DNA from: Paenibacillus mesophilus
GTDB taxonomy: Bacteria > Bacillota > Bacilli > Paenibacillales > NBRC-103111
Assembly (NCBI RefSeq): GCF_005938385.1
Contig: NZ_VCRA01000005.1
Location: 248,001-312,000 of the forward strand
Reading direction: 5' to 3'
DNA: 64,000 nucleotides
Part shown: positions 52,239-61,129 of the stretch, one piece after another
Layout of the letters: each line of letters starts with the position of its first letter
Position numbering within the stretch: the first letter of the stretch is position 1
Notes under the pieces: model-generated
Databases searched by the model: none
What the model was told of the DNA's origin: nothing
What the model saw: the letters and a program-made list of their open reading frames with translations, nothing else
Translations under genes and position numbers: made by a program

Positions 52239-52784
52239 TTATTTTTTTCTTCTCAGCACACGAAACAGCACGATTAGAACCGCTGCCGCAACCAGTATGG
52301 ATGTTGCGATCAAGGTACTGCTGCCGTCATTCGAGTTTGCTGCCGGAACCGGAGCAGCCTCCTGCTGCTTATTCGCGTTCACGCCGGCGCTAACCGATTC
52401 GGCGGGTTTTGGTGTCTCTTGCTGCGCCAGCTTCACGGCAAAGGAAAACTTATTCTCGACAGGGTGACCGTCTCTCCCGATTATTTTCCAAGTTACCGTA
52501 TACTCGCCGTTCGGCAAAGCGGAATCGAGCTTTCCGCTCATCGTGCTCTTATTGACGCCAATACCTGACAGTTTGAGCGTCTCGTTGTTGCCGTTCCTGA
52601 TTTCAAACGTGCTCAGAGACTCGATGTCCGTATTGAACTCCATGCGGATTTCGTTCAACGGCTTATCGACGGTCTCCCCTCTCGCTGGGGAAGAGGATTG
52701 CAGTCCGGTATGCGCATATGCGGCAATAGGGGTGAGCAGCAGCATAATGGATACGAGCAAGGTTATGAGCGTTTTCCTTTTCAT
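52239..52784 (-). CDS. copC: CopC-domain copper-binding exported protein
   Basis: A 181-residue protein. A signal peptide ends AAYA before HTGL, so the mature protein starts with histidine, as in CopC where the N-terminal His binds Cu(II); the partner D-x-H is in IGRDGHPVE. The CopC beta-sandwich covers about 31-125, followed by a low-complexity linker and a C-terminal membrane anchor (about 155-175, then RRKK). The ATG at 52784 is preceded by AAAGGA. It is divergent from the PCYCGC lipoprotein and may share its operator. Confidence 0.88.
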   Translation of the reverse strand: MKRKTLITLLVSIMLLLTPIAAYAHTGLQSSSPARGETVDKPLNEIRMEFNTDIESLSTFEIRNGNNETLKLSGIGVNKSTMSGKLDSALPNGEYTVTWKIIGRDGHPVENKFSFAVKLAQQETPKPAESVSAGVNANKQQEAAPVPAANSNDGSSTLIATSILVAAAVLIVLFRVLRRKK

Positions 52785-52886
52785 ATCGTACATCCTTTCC
52801 ATTCGATCCTACCTGATATCTTCACTAGTATATCAAAACGCGCCGCATCTCCTCTCGCCGGCTAAGCACAACTTTTCGAACTTTTG

Positions 52887-52908
52887 TCATATGAGCAAAC
52901 GATCACAT
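52887..52908. promoter_or_regulatory. ArsR/CzrA-like operator in the copC/lipoprotein gap
   Basis: TCATATGAGCAAACGAT, followed by CACAT, lies between the divergent copC and lipoprotein genes. The first 17 bases match, with one change, a site upstream of the P-type ATPase gene on the opposite strand (56936-56952). It resembles ATATGA-x-CAAAT half-sites of SmtB/CzrA-type metal sensors. Confidence 0.55.
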
Positions 52909-52977
52909 AACGTATTTGTGCTATGATGGTGGATGAAGATGTCAGATCGAACAATATGAACCCAATCGAGGTGTAGG

Positions 52978-53472
52978 ATGAGCAAAAAACGAGTTGTCGG
53001 TTCCATCGCAGTCGCCCTCTCGCTATTCGTTGTGGCCGCCTGCGGCGGCGGGAAGCCGTCGTCCGACGGACACGACCATGCCCATGAGGCGGCTTCGGGA
53101 GACATTCAGGAGAAGACCGCGTCGATCGAGAAGCTGCCTACTTTCTTGGACAAGCAGCGCGAAGAAATCCGCATCGCCTACCGCGTAGCGGCCCAGGCGG
53201 CCGATTTCCTCCAATGGATTCCATGCTACTGCGGCTGCGGGGAAAGCGTCGGCCACCAAAACAATAAAAATTGCTTCATCAAAGAGATCCAAAAGGACGG
53301 CTCGGTCGTATGGGACGATCACGGCACCCGCTGCGGGGTTTGTATGCAAATTGCCGTTACAACGTATAAGCTCAAGGAAGAAGGCAAGACGGTCAAGGAA
53401 ATCCGCAAGACGATCGATGAATCGTACAAATCGGGCTTCGCGAAACCGACGCCGACTCCGATGCCTAGTTGA
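52978..53472 (+). CDS. PCYCGC-motif lipoprotein
   Basis: A 164-residue lipoprotein with lipid-bearing C22 (VVAAC). A His-rich stretch (GHDHAHE, 31-37) follows. The family motif P-C-Y-C-G-C is at 82-87, with more cysteines at 99, 119 and 122 (CGVC), which together suggest metal or redox binding. It is followed by CopD with a 62-base gap and faces CopC, so a role in copper handling, perhaps for cytochrome oxidase, is inferred. A GAGGTG site precedes the ATG. Confidence 0.88.
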   Translation: MSKKRVVGSIAVALSLFVVAACGGGKPSSDGHDHAHEAASGDIQEKTASIEKLPTFLDKQREEIRIAYRVAAQAADFLQWIPCYCGCGESVGHQNNKNCFIKEIQKDGSVVWDDHGTRCGVCMQIAVTTYKLKEEGKTVKEIRKTIDESYKSGFAKPTPTPMPS

Positions 53473-53534
53473 TCGCAACAACAAATTAGCCTCTACGCGC
53501 ACAGCGAGAGGCTTACTATGGAGTGGAGCTCGTC

Positions 53535-54620
53535 ATGTACGCCTATTTCTCGGAAACGCTGCTGTACCTTTGCTTCGCTCTCGTCAGCGGAGCCATCATC
53601 ATGAACGGGGTACCGGAGAGGAAGAAGCCGGAGCTCCGGATTCCCGGAATGCTGCTGTTCAATGCCGTGATCGGAATCGCCGTTCTTTCGCTGGTGCCTG
53701 TTATTAAGAATACGATTTTTCTGACCCAGTTCGCCGGTCCGTTCTGGGAAATTATCGACGACGTACTGCTCGATCTGGAATTCGGCAAAGCGTGGATATG
53801 GATGTTCCTGTTATGTACCGCATTCCTCGCCCTATTGTCGTTCCGGGACCTCAATCGTCATCGCGCCGCCAACGGGATCGCGGCGGTTCTGATGCTTGGG
53901 CTGTTATTCTCGTACGGTTGGGCCAGTCATGCGGCCGGCCAGTCCGAGTCATGGGGGTTTCTCGCACAGTCGTTTCATCTATTGGCCGCCAGCGTATGGA
54001 TCGGGGTGCTCCTAACGGCCGGCTGGTTCGCCGAACGATCGGACCGCTGGCTCCCGTTTTTGCAATGGTTTCATCCTCTTGCGGTTGTATGCGTCTTGGT
54101 CATCGTCGGAGCGGGCTTCGTCATGATGGCGTATATCGTTCCCGATTACACGAACAGCTGGATCATATCGTATGGACAAGCTCTGCTCATCAAACATTTG
54201 CTGATCATTCCGGTGCTCGCCTTCGGGTTCCTTAACGGATATCGGTTGAAGAGCAAATTGAAGCGGAATCCGCACTACGATCCGAGACCGTCGTTTCGGG
54301 CGGAAAGCGTGCTCGTCACATTGATCTTCGCCGCCACCGCATTCATGGGCATGCAAAGACCTCCTCACGACGATCCCGAAAATCCGGAGCCGCTCGTCCC
54401 CTCCATGCTGTTCCGCGCGATCTATGGAGGGGATGCGAGCACCGGGCTGCAAATTGAACCGGGCTTCACCCTGGCAGGCGTCGTTTTGGCTGTCATATCG
54501 GTATGCCTGCTCGTGCTGCTGATTCGGATCTGGGGCAAAAATAAACCGTGGCTCGCGGCTTGCGCAGGCGTTTTGTTTACCGTTTCCGCCTATTTGTCGC
54601 TAATGCTTTCGATTCCATAA
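53535..54620 (+). CDS. copD: CopD-family membrane protein
   Basis: A 361-residue integral membrane protein with about nine segments. The CopD domain (about 120-270) shows the family's histidines in GWASHAAGQ, LAQSFHLLAASVWIGVLLTAGW and LLIKHLLIIPVLAFGFLNGYRL. CopD works with CopC in copper uptake or transfer across the membrane. The ATG at 53535 has GGAG 6 bases before it; a GTG four codons earlier is an alternative. Its 3' end overlaps the convergent ATPase gene by 31 bases. Confidence 0.85.
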   Translation: MYAYFSETLLYLCFALVSGAIIMNGVPERKKPELRIPGMLLFNAVIGIAVLSLVPVIKNTIFLTQFAGPFWEIIDDVLLDLEFGKAWIWMFLLCTAFLALLSFRDLNRHRAANGIAAVLMLGLLFSYGWASHAAGQSESWGFLAQSFHLLAASVWIGVLLTAGWFAERSDRWLPFLQWFHPLAVVCVLVIVGAGFVMMAYIVPDYTNSWIISYGQALLIKHLLIIPVLAFGFLNGYRLKSKLKRNPHYDPRPSFRAESVLVTLIFAATAFMGMQRPPHDDPENPEPLVPSMLFRAIYGGDASTGLQIEPGFTLAGVVLAVISVCLLVLLIRIWGKNKPWLAACAGVLFTVSAYLSLMLSIP

Positions 54621-56896
54621 TTCCTTGTGCCAAGCAGCCTCATGCTGTTGAGAATCACGAGCAGGGCCGCTCCGGTATCGCTGAGCACCGCCATCCAGAG
54701 CGTAAGCCAGCCCGGGAAAATAAGCAGCAGCGCGGCAAATTTGACGATAAGCGAAAACCATACGTTCTGCTTAATAATAATCATTGCTTGTCTGCTTATC
54801 CGCACCGTGTAAGGAAGCTTCTCCAAATGATCGGCCATCAGGACGATATCCGCCGTTTCCATAGCCGTATCCGTCCCGGCTCCTCCCATCGCGATACCCA
54901 GGTCCGCGGTGGCGAGCGCCGGGGCGTCATTGATTCCGTCCCCCACCATCGCTACCCGTTCTCCGCGCTCCTGAAGCTGTACGATTGAACTTACTTTCTG
55001 CTCCGGCAGAAGCTCCGAGACGTATTCGTCGATTCCGGCTTCCTTCGCGATTTTACGTGCCGTCCCTTCATTATCGCCGGTGAGCAATACCGCTTGACGG
55101 ACTCCGACTCCTTTTAGTCCGCGTATAGCGGTGACGGTCGATTCCCTTATCGTATCCGCAACGGCAAACATTCCGAGCAGCCGATCCTGGGTCCCTATGA
55201 GAACCAATGTATGTCCGCTCGTCTGGAGGTCGGCCGCCTGGCTCAGCCACGGACCGTCACCGACCCGCAATTCCTGGAACAGCTTCACGTTCCCGGCGAA
55301 ATAATCGACACCATCAATTGTCGCGCCCGCACCTTTGCCGACGAAATGGCTGTAATTCGTTCCAGCGAGAAGGGGAGCGTTGCGCTCGGCCGCTTCCCGA
55401 ATAATTGCTGCCGCAATCGGATGCTTGGAACGATCTTCGATCGTCCGGGCAATGGACAGTAGTTCCTTCTCGCCGCTTTCCCATACGACTGTCTGTACGA
55501 CGCGGGGCTTGCCGGTTGTCAGCGTGCCGGTTTTATCGAAAGCGACAGCCGTAATCCGCCCCGCTTTCTCAAGCGATGCCCCTCCTTTGATCAGCACACC
55601 GTTTCTTGCGGCGCTTCCGATCGCGGAGACGATGGCTACCGGCGTCGAGATAACAAGCGCGCAAGGGCAAGCGATGACGAGCAGCTCCAGTCCCCGATAA
55701 ATCCACACGCTCCAAGCTCCGTCCAGTAACGGAGGAACGATCATGACAAGCATTGCCAATCCGAACACCACCGGCGTATACACGGCGGCAAACCGGTCGA
55801 CGAACGCTTGCGCAGGCGCCTTCTTCTCCTGTGCTTCTTCGACCAGATGAACGATTCGGGCGATCGTCGTATCTTCGGCCCGTTTCGTTACGCGAATTTC
55901 CAGGGCGCCGCTTTCGTTGATCGTTCCGGCATAGACGGGATCGCCGGGGCTCTTGTCGACCGGAACCGACTCTCCGGTAATCGGAGCTTGATTCACGCCG
56001 GATTGTCCTTCGGCAACGATTCCATCGAGCGGAATTTTCTCGCCGGGCTTCACTACAATCAGGCTGCCGATTGCGACCTCGTCTATCGGCCGGCGCGCAA
56101 GCCGTCCGTCTTGCTTCACCCACGCCTCGGCCGGGGCTGCGCTCATCAGGCTGCGGATCGAGCCGCGGGTTCGCTCCATGGACATGTTCTGCAGCATATT
56201 GCCGAACGCGAACAGCCAGACGACGGCAGCCCCTTCCAGCCATTCTCCGATGCAAGCGGCCCCGAGTGCTGCGACCGTCATCAGAACGTTCATATCGAGC
56301 GACTTGCTCTTGATCGCATAGAAGGCGCTTCGAGCCGGTTTATATCCTCCGATCACAATCGACAAGGCGTACAAGATTGTCTGAAATCCGGCCGATACGG
56401 AAGCGAATTGTCCCAAATATGCGAACAGGAGAAGTACGCCTGATAGAACCGTCATCGATTTGTGGGGATCCCGTCGGTCCGCTTCAGCTGAATCGGCCGA
56501 TACACGGGAAGTGATCAAGGATGCCCGATAGCCGGCCTTGCCTACTTCTTTCACGATTTCTTCTACGCTGTTGTCGTGCTCGATTTGCATTTTGCCGGTC
56601 GCGAATTGGATTCTGACTTGCTTGACGGACGGATGCATCCGAAGATGGTTCTCAATCGTCATGGCGCAAGAGCCGCAATCCATCCCTTCGATCCGGTACG
56701 ATCGAAGGCGTTCATTAGGCTCGATTGCCGCAGCCGCTTCCTGCCCATCATGGAGGTGCTCCTGCTCGCGGCCGCATGAATGGCCGTGACAGCCTGCTTC
56801 ATCGTGGCTGTGGTTGTGATCGCGATGCGGCTCTTGTACCGTAAACGCCAGCTTTTTCTTAAACGAGAATTCCTTCTGTTCGGTCTCTCGGCTCAT
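54590..56896 (-). CDS. zntA: Zn/Cd/Pb-type P-type ATPase
   Basis: A 768-residue P1B ATPase. A His-rich N-terminus (HRDHNHSHDEAGCHGHSC) precedes one HMA domain with GMDCGSC. The membrane motif is CPCALV, the phosphorylation site DKTGTLTTG, the hinge GDGINDAPALA. The final segment has LSDTGAALLVILNSMRLL, the pattern of the zinc/cadmium group (P1B-2) rather than of copper pumps. It exports divalent metal from the cytoplasm. The ATG at 56896 has GGAGG 8 bases before it. A CzrA-like operator lies upstream. Confidence 0.88.
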   Translation of the reverse strand: MSRETEQKEFSFKKKLAFTVQEPHRDHNHSHDEAGCHGHSCGREQEHLHDGQEAAAAIEPNERLRSYRIEGMDCGSCAMTIENHLRMHPSVKQVRIQFATGKMQIEHDNSVEEIVKEVGKAGYRASLITSRVSADSAEADRRDPHKSMTVLSGVLLLFAYLGQFASVSAGFQTILYALSIVIGGYKPARSAFYAIKSKSLDMNVLMTVAALGAACIGEWLEGAAVVWLFAFGNMLQNMSMERTRGSIRSLMSAAPAEAWVKQDGRLARRPIDEVAIGSLIVVKPGEKIPLDGIVAEGQSGVNQAPITGESVPVDKSPGDPVYAGTINESGALEIRVTKRAEDTTIARIVHLVEEAQEKKAPAQAFVDRFAAVYTPVVFGLAMLVMIVPPLLDGAWSVWIYRGLELLVIACPCALVISTPVAIVSAIGSAARNGVLIKGGASLEKAGRITAVAFDKTGTLTTGKPRVVQTVVWESGEKELLSIARTIEDRSKHPIAAAIIREAAERNAPLLAGTNYSHFVGKGAGATIDGVDYFAGNVKLFQELRVGDGPWLSQAADLQTSGHTLVLIGTQDRLLGMFAVADTIRESTVTAIRGLKGVGVRQAVLLTGDNEGTARKIAKEAGIDEYVSELLPEQKVSSIVQLQERGERVAMVGDGINDAPALATADLGIAMGGAGTDTAMETADIVLMADHLEKLPYTVRISRQAMIIIKQNVWFSLIVKFAALLLIFPGWLTLWMAVLSDTGAALLVILNSMRLLGTRNYGIESISDK

Positions 56897-56935
56897 AGCA
56901 CCCGCCTCCGGCTCCTTCACTTCTGCCAACATATT

Positions 56936-56956
56936 ATCATTTGCTCATATGATCGT
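56936..56956 (-). promoter_or_regulatory. ArsR/CzrA-like operator upstream of the P-type ATPase
   Basis: On the minus strand TCATATGAGCAAATGAT, followed by AATATG, lies 40 bases before the ATPase start. It is a near copy (16 of 17) of the site at 52887. ATATGAGCAAAT recalls the known CzrA-type half-site ATATGAACAAAT. Confidence 0.6.
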
Positions 56957-57085
56957 CAATTCAAATCAAGCTCGCCAATCATTTTAGTAGAATTGGCGAC
57001 TTCTGCTAGAAAAATAGAAGGATTTTCCTCAAATCTTGTCGAATTTGCATATTGAACTTAATCGACATAAGGAGAGGGAGCTTTA

Positions 57086-58378
57086 TTGCTGCGTAATAAA
57101 TTGCTTAGTGGTACCGTATTCTCTTTATTGCTGATCGGTGCAGCCGATCCTGCTTCAGCGTCCTCTTCGGTCAAACCGCCGGATCATCCCGTCAACGCGA
57201 AAGCCGCACAGACCGATTCGAAGAAAGGGCTTCCCCGGAAGGAAGCTGTCGTTAACATAGTAGATGTCACCAATCTGCGAAGCGGACCGGGACTCGATTA
57301 TGATATTATTGGCAAGGCCAAGCCCGGCAATTCGTTTCCGGTCGTCGGTTCCGATGGAGATTGGTATAAAGTTTCGCTCTCGGGCGGCGGTACCGCCTTT
57401 GTCGCCGGCTGGGTCGTGCAAATTGACATGCCCGCACCGGCCAAACCGCCGGAAAAAGCCGTCATTACGAAGTCCGAACCTCCTGATCCGAAAGAACCGG
57501 ATAACAAGGAAACCGTCGTTAACATTGTGGATGTCACCAATCTGCGAAGCGGGCCGGGACTCGATTATGACATTATCGGCAAGGCGAAGCCGGGCAATAC
57601 GTTTCCGGTAGTCGGTTCCGATGGAGATTGGTATAAAGTTTCGCTCTCGGGCGGCGGTACCGCTTATGTCGCAGGTTGGGTCGTAAAAACCGGTATTGCC
57701 GGCAGTCCCGGCGATAGCGGGACTATATCCGCTAAGGATAATCAACAATCCGACACTAAAGTGTATATTTATCATTCGCATAATCGCGAGTCTTGGAACA
57801 AAGTCGCCCGCAATGTAAATGGCACTTCCTTCGACGATCCCGAAGTGAACATTACGCTTGTTGGCAAGGAATTAGGGAGGCACTTGCAGGAGCGGGGAAT
57901 CCCGTCGATAATCGAGGATGCCGACTTTGCCGAGAAGCTGAAGGAACAAAAATTGAGCTACGCCCATTCCTACTCGGAGTCGCGTAAAGCCGTCAACAAG
58001 GCGGTGAAAGCTCATCCTTCCTTGACTTATTTCTTCGACATTCACCGCGACGCCAACGTGCCGCGCGACAAAACTACGGTTACGATCGACGGAAAATCGT
58101 ATGCCGGCATTTTATTCGTCATCGGAACCGCACATCCCGATTACACGGAGAACAAGAAATTCGCCGAGGCGTTGAATGAACGGCTGAACAAGAAGTATCC
58201 CGGTTTGTCGCGCGGCATACTTTCCAAAAGCGTCCATGATGGAAATGGAGAATACAACCAGGACATCGCCCCCGGCAGTCTGCTGCTGGAAATCGGAGGC
58301 GTAAACAACACGCTCGAAGAGAGCCTGCTGTCGGCGGAAGCGTTCGCCGAAGTTTTTGCCGAGTATTATCGGTCTTGA
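57086..58378 (+). CDS. SpoIIP-family cell-wall hydrolase with two SH3 domains
   Basis: A 430-residue exported protein. A signal peptide covers about 1-26. Two bacterial SH3 domains lie at 54-111 and 143-200 and are almost identical. The SpoIIP catalytic domain (225-430) has the zinc motif Y-H230-S-H232-x-x-E235, DIH320-R-D and LLLEIGGVNNTLEES. SpoIIP cleaves peptidoglycan (amidase and endopeptidase) during engulfment; usual SpoIIP has a membrane anchor and no SH3 domain, so this is a secreted wall-binding relative. The start is TTG with GGGAG 5 bases before it. Confidence 0.88.
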   Translation: MLRNKLLSGTVFSLLLIGAADPASASSSVKPPDHPVNAKAAQTDSKKGLPRKEAVVNIVDVTNLRSGPGLDYDIIGKAKPGNSFPVVGSDGDWYKVSLSGGGTAFVAGWVVQIDMPAPAKPPEKAVITKSEPPDPKEPDNKETVVNIVDVTNLRSGPGLDYDIIGKAKPGNTFPVVGSDGDWYKVSLSGGGTAYVAGWVVKTGIAGSPGDSGTISAKDNQQSDTKVYIYHSHNRESWNKVARNVNGTSFDDPEVNITLVGKELGRHLQERGIPSIIEDADFAEKLKEQKLSYAHSYSESRKAVNKAVKAHPSLTYFFDIHRDANVPRDKTTVTIDGKSYAGILFVIGTAHPDYTENKKFAEALNERLNKKYPGLSRGILSKSVHDGNGEYNQDIAPGSLLLEIGGVNNTLEESLLSAEAFAEVFAEYYRS

Positions 58379-58400
58379 ACCGGCATAATAGATACATTTC

Positions 58401-58437
58401 GAAGAGGTCAGCCGGCTTTGCCGGTTGGCCTCTTCTC
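58401..58437 (+). terminator. Hairpin terminator after the SpoIIP-like gene
   Basis: GAAGAGG-TCAGCCGG and CCGGTTGG-CCTCTTC form a long stem with a 5-base loop; TCATTTC follows. It begins 22 bases after the stop. Confidence 0.75.
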
Positions 58438-58517
58438 ATTTCAACAAGTTTTTGACTGTGTCCCCTTGGAAGAAAGTCCCCTTATACGGAAGCCCGGTCA
58501 TAAGTCTAGTCTCAACG

Positions 58518-58560
58518 GAAAAAGGCCGGGGATCTCTCGAAAGAGAAGGTCCCTGGCCTA
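58518..58560 (-). terminator. Intrinsic terminator after the VOC gene
   Basis: AGGCCAGGGA and TCCCCGGCCT form an imperfect stem with CTCTTTCGAGAG inside; TTTTTCC follows on the minus strand. It lies just after the VOC stop at 58577. Confidence 0.75.
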
Positions 58561-58576
58561 TAAAGTGCGCATTTCG

Positions 58577-58990
58577 TTATGAATGGGCCCGCTCGTCCTC
58601 AGCCGAAGGCCATCCGCCCCACAGGTTGGATAAATGTCCGTCCGGGTCCCGGAGCGTAAAGCTGTACCCGCCGCTCTTCTTATAGACCAGCTCGCCGGTC
58701 TCGACTCCCTTTTCCTTCAGCTCTTGATATACGCTATGTATGTTATCTACCTGCAGGGAGAAAATCGGCTGAAGCTGCCCTCTGCTGTTCGTAAAGTCCA
58801 AGCTTGGAACTTTGGGACTTCGAATTAAGCCGAGCCCTACCCCGCCTACATTTAACCACGCCTCATTATCCCCCGGCCGAAACTCGAACGTAAAAGGAAT
58901 TCCCAATACGTTCTGATACCAGCTTACGGAAGCCTCCAGGTCTTTTACGGGTAGTTGTACTACTGCATAATTTTTTACTTTAACTGCCAT
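58577..58990 (-). CDS. VOC (glyoxalase)-family protein
   Basis: A 137-residue protein with two beta-alpha-beta-beta-beta units. It begins YAVVQLPVKDLEASVSWYQNVLGIPFTFEF and ends SFTLRDPDGHLSNLWGGWP. The usual metal ligands (H/E) are only partly evident: the N-terminal ligand position is Q (VVQLPV), so it may be a binding protein rather than a metalloenzyme. It follows the ECF sigma gene on the same strand; an inverted repeat ATAGTG-N9-CACTAT (59005-59025) lies just before its ribosome site. Confidence 0.85.
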   Translation of the reverse strand: MAVKVKNYAVVQLPVKDLEASVSWYQNVLGIPFTFEFRPGDNEAWLNVGGVGLGLIRSPKVPSLDFTNSRGQLQPIFSLQVDNIHSVYQELKEKGVETGELVYKKSGGYSFTLRDPDGHLSNLWGGWPSAEDERAHS

Positions 58991-59062
58991 CCTCGCATCT
59001 CCTTATAGTGGGATCATTTCACTATTAGTAACGTTGGAAAATGCCTAAAAGAAACGGGCCGG

Positions 59063-59785
59063 CTAAATTTCTTGAAAAAAAGCGATTAAATGACCGTTCG
59101 GATCTCGGAACGTGAACGAGTAAACTCCCGCCTCGGGAGTAATCTTCTCGATATATACTCCTTGGGACGACAATTCCAAATACGCTCTGCAGATCTCCTC
59201 CGGATCGCCGGCGCGAAAGCCCGTCAGAAACCGTTCAAATAAAGCCGGTGTAGTTCCGGCTTCGAGCTTCGGCTTATTCGTCTGGAAACGACCATTCTCT
59301 TCCGGGCTTAGCCTGGACTTGGCAGCCAGTGCCTTTAAACGATGACGCGCTCGTTTGAGTCCCTCTTTCACCGCCCCTACGGTTGACTTTAACAGTTCGG
59401 CTGTTTCTGCCGCACTAAATTGGAATATATCCATAACGAGGATGAGAACCATTTGCCGGGAGTTCAATTGATCGGCAAGATGTTCAAGCTGCTCCCGGAT
59501 CTCCATTTCGCTCCAAGCCGAGGAAGTGGTCAGGTGCATCTCTTCATCGAATACTTCTGATGCCTGTTGCTTGCGACAATGGTCAATCCAAGCATTTTGG
59601 GCGATACGATAAAGAAAGGCTATCCCAATTCCCCGATCAGGGGATTGCTGCAGCGAACGATATACTTTCGTGAGTACTTCCTGGACCAAATCCTCCGCAT
59701 CCCATTCGTTTCCGGTAAGACTACGGCAGTAGTGCTTTAATCGCGGCAGAAATCGTTCCACTGTTAAATAAGCGTTCACCTGCAA
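59063..59785 (-). CDS. ECF sigma factor with VOC-like C-terminal tail
   Basis: A 240-residue protein. Sigma region 2 (about 8-80) has WDAEDLVQEVLTKVYRSL and FLYRIAQNAWIDHCRKQ; region 4 (about 95-155) has MDIFQFSAAETAELLKSTVGAVKEGLKRARHRLKAL. The remaining 75 residues, absent from plain ECF factors, end GVYIEKITPEAGVYSFTFRDPNGHLIAFFQEI, which is the last part of a VOC domain as in the next gene. A TTG start follows AGGAGG. The amidohydrolase gene ends 8 bases upstream. No anti-sigma factor is adjacent. Confidence 0.82.
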   Translation of the reverse strand: MQVNAYLTVERFLPRLKHYCRSLTGNEWDAEDLVQEVLTKVYRSLQQSPDRGIGIAFLYRIAQNAWIDHCRKQQASEVFDEEMHLTTSSAWSEMEIREQLEHLADQLNSRQMVLILVMDIFQFSAAETAELLKSTVGAVKEGLKRARHRLKALAAKSRLSPEENGRFQTNKPKLEAGTTPALFERFLTGFRAGDPEEICRAYLELSSQGVYIEKITPEAGVYSFTFRDPNGHLIAFFQEI

Positions 59786-59793
59786 CCGGCCTC

Positions 59794-61020
59794 CTACATA
59801 AGGCTTCCGGATACGAGCCTGCCTTTATACAACACGGCTTGACGCTGTGACCTTCTGGCAACCGCCTCGGCGGAGCAACTGGCGTGGACGAGCGCAACGC
59901 TAGCCTCATCCCCGACGGCGGGCCATACCCTCTTCCCGTCCGAACCGAGCGGCGTTATACCGCCTGTAATGAAGCCGAGAGACCGGGAGAGGGACCATTC
60001 GTTCGAGTAGCCGTACAGCTCGGCCAGTCTGCCCGCCTTCTCCAAATTGTCGCCCGTCCCGAACGGGGACCAGTGGTCGGTAACGCTGTCCGTGCCAAGC
60101 CCGACACGCACTCCTTTGTCATGGAGCATCGGAATCGGCATGATCGTCCGGCCGATCGGAACCGTGGAAGCGACGGCAATGCCGAGCTCGGCAAACCGTC
60201 CGGCCATTTCCTCGGCTTCTTCCTTCGGAGCGGCTGCAAACCAGAACGCGTGGCTGACGGTCACTTTCCCTTGCAGACCCGCTTCTTCGGTAAGCTCGGC
60301 CAAGCGGAGAAGAACTTTCTTCCCCGGCTCCCCGCGGTCATGAAGATGTATATCGATGCCCGCATTCGCATCAACGGCGATTTCGATTATCGTCTGGAGC
60401 GACTTCTCCATGTCATCGTCCACAGTAGCGGGGTCCAATCCCCCTACCAAGGTCGCGCCATTGCGCATAGCCTCTCTTACCAACTCGACGGAGCCGGAGC
60501 GCAGCAAGCCATGCTGCGGGAACGCTACGATTTCATGCGATAGCTTTCCGGAATACGTGTCGATCGCCCGCATTGTCGCTTCCAAGTTTCGCAAACCGCT
60601 GACCGGCTCGATATTGCAATGCGACCGGACGTGGGTGGACCCGAATCCGAAAACGAGCTCCAACAGCCGTTCCGCTCTATGTTGGGCTTCGGGCAGCAGC
60701 TGGGGCAGCAGCCTTCTCTCCTCTTCGATGCGTTCATAGATGCTCGCCGCCGGCCGGACCGCTTTCCATTCACCCCCGTAATACGTTTTGTCCAAATGAA
60801 TATGGGCCTCCCGAAACGATGGCAGCAACAGCAGCCGATTGGCATCGTACTTCGGCAAATCGCTGTGCATCGGGGCATCGGATCGTACGATCTCCGCAAA
60901 GGTGCCGGACTCGATTCTGACGCTGCCTATTTCCGTTTCCGTAGCGACAACCTCGCCGTTCTCGAATCGATACCCGCTTTCCATACGCACATTAGTCAAC
61001 CAATAGGAACCGCCGATCAT
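59794..61020 (-). CDS. Amidohydrolase, cytosine deaminase-like
   Basis: A 408-residue metal hydrolase. H73-I-H75-L-D-K-T-Y is the metal motif of the cytosine deaminase (CodA) group. Later motifs are VRSHCNIEP, DIHLHDRGEPG, VTVSHAFWF and VGLGTDSVTDHWSPFGTGDN, with the last aspartate acting as metal ligand. It removes an amino group from a heterocycle or hydrolyses a related ring; which one is open. The ATG at 61020 has an AAGGAG site upstream; the frame runs further to 61116 without a site. It probably begins the transcript with the sigma factor. Confidence 0.82.
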   Translation of the reverse strand: MIGGSYWLTNVRMESGYRFENGEVVATETEIGSVRIESGTFAEIVRSDAPMHSDLPKYDANRLLLLPSFREAHIHLDKTYYGGEWKAVRPAASIYERIEEERRLLPQLLPEAQHRAERLLELVFGFGSTHVRSHCNIEPVSGLRNLEATMRAIDTYSGKLSHEIVAFPQHGLLRSGSVELVREAMRNGATLVGGLDPATVDDDMEKSLQTIIEIAVDANAGIDIHLHDRGEPGKKVLLRLAELTEEAGLQGKVTVSHAFWFAAAPKEEAEEMAGRFAELGIAVASTVPIGRTIMPIPMLHDKGVRVGLGTDSVTDHWSPFGTGDNLEKAGRLAELYGYSNEWSLSRSLGFITGGITPLGSDGKRVWPAVGDEASVALVHASCSAEAVARRSQRQAVLYKGRLVSGSLM

Positions 61021-61129
61021 GCTCCGCTCACTCCTTGTCCAGTTAGATGCATCCGAATGCTGATTGGAGCACACATTGAATGCAAGTATATCGACCCGCA
61101 AGCCCGCCGTCAACATTGCGCCTTGAAAC

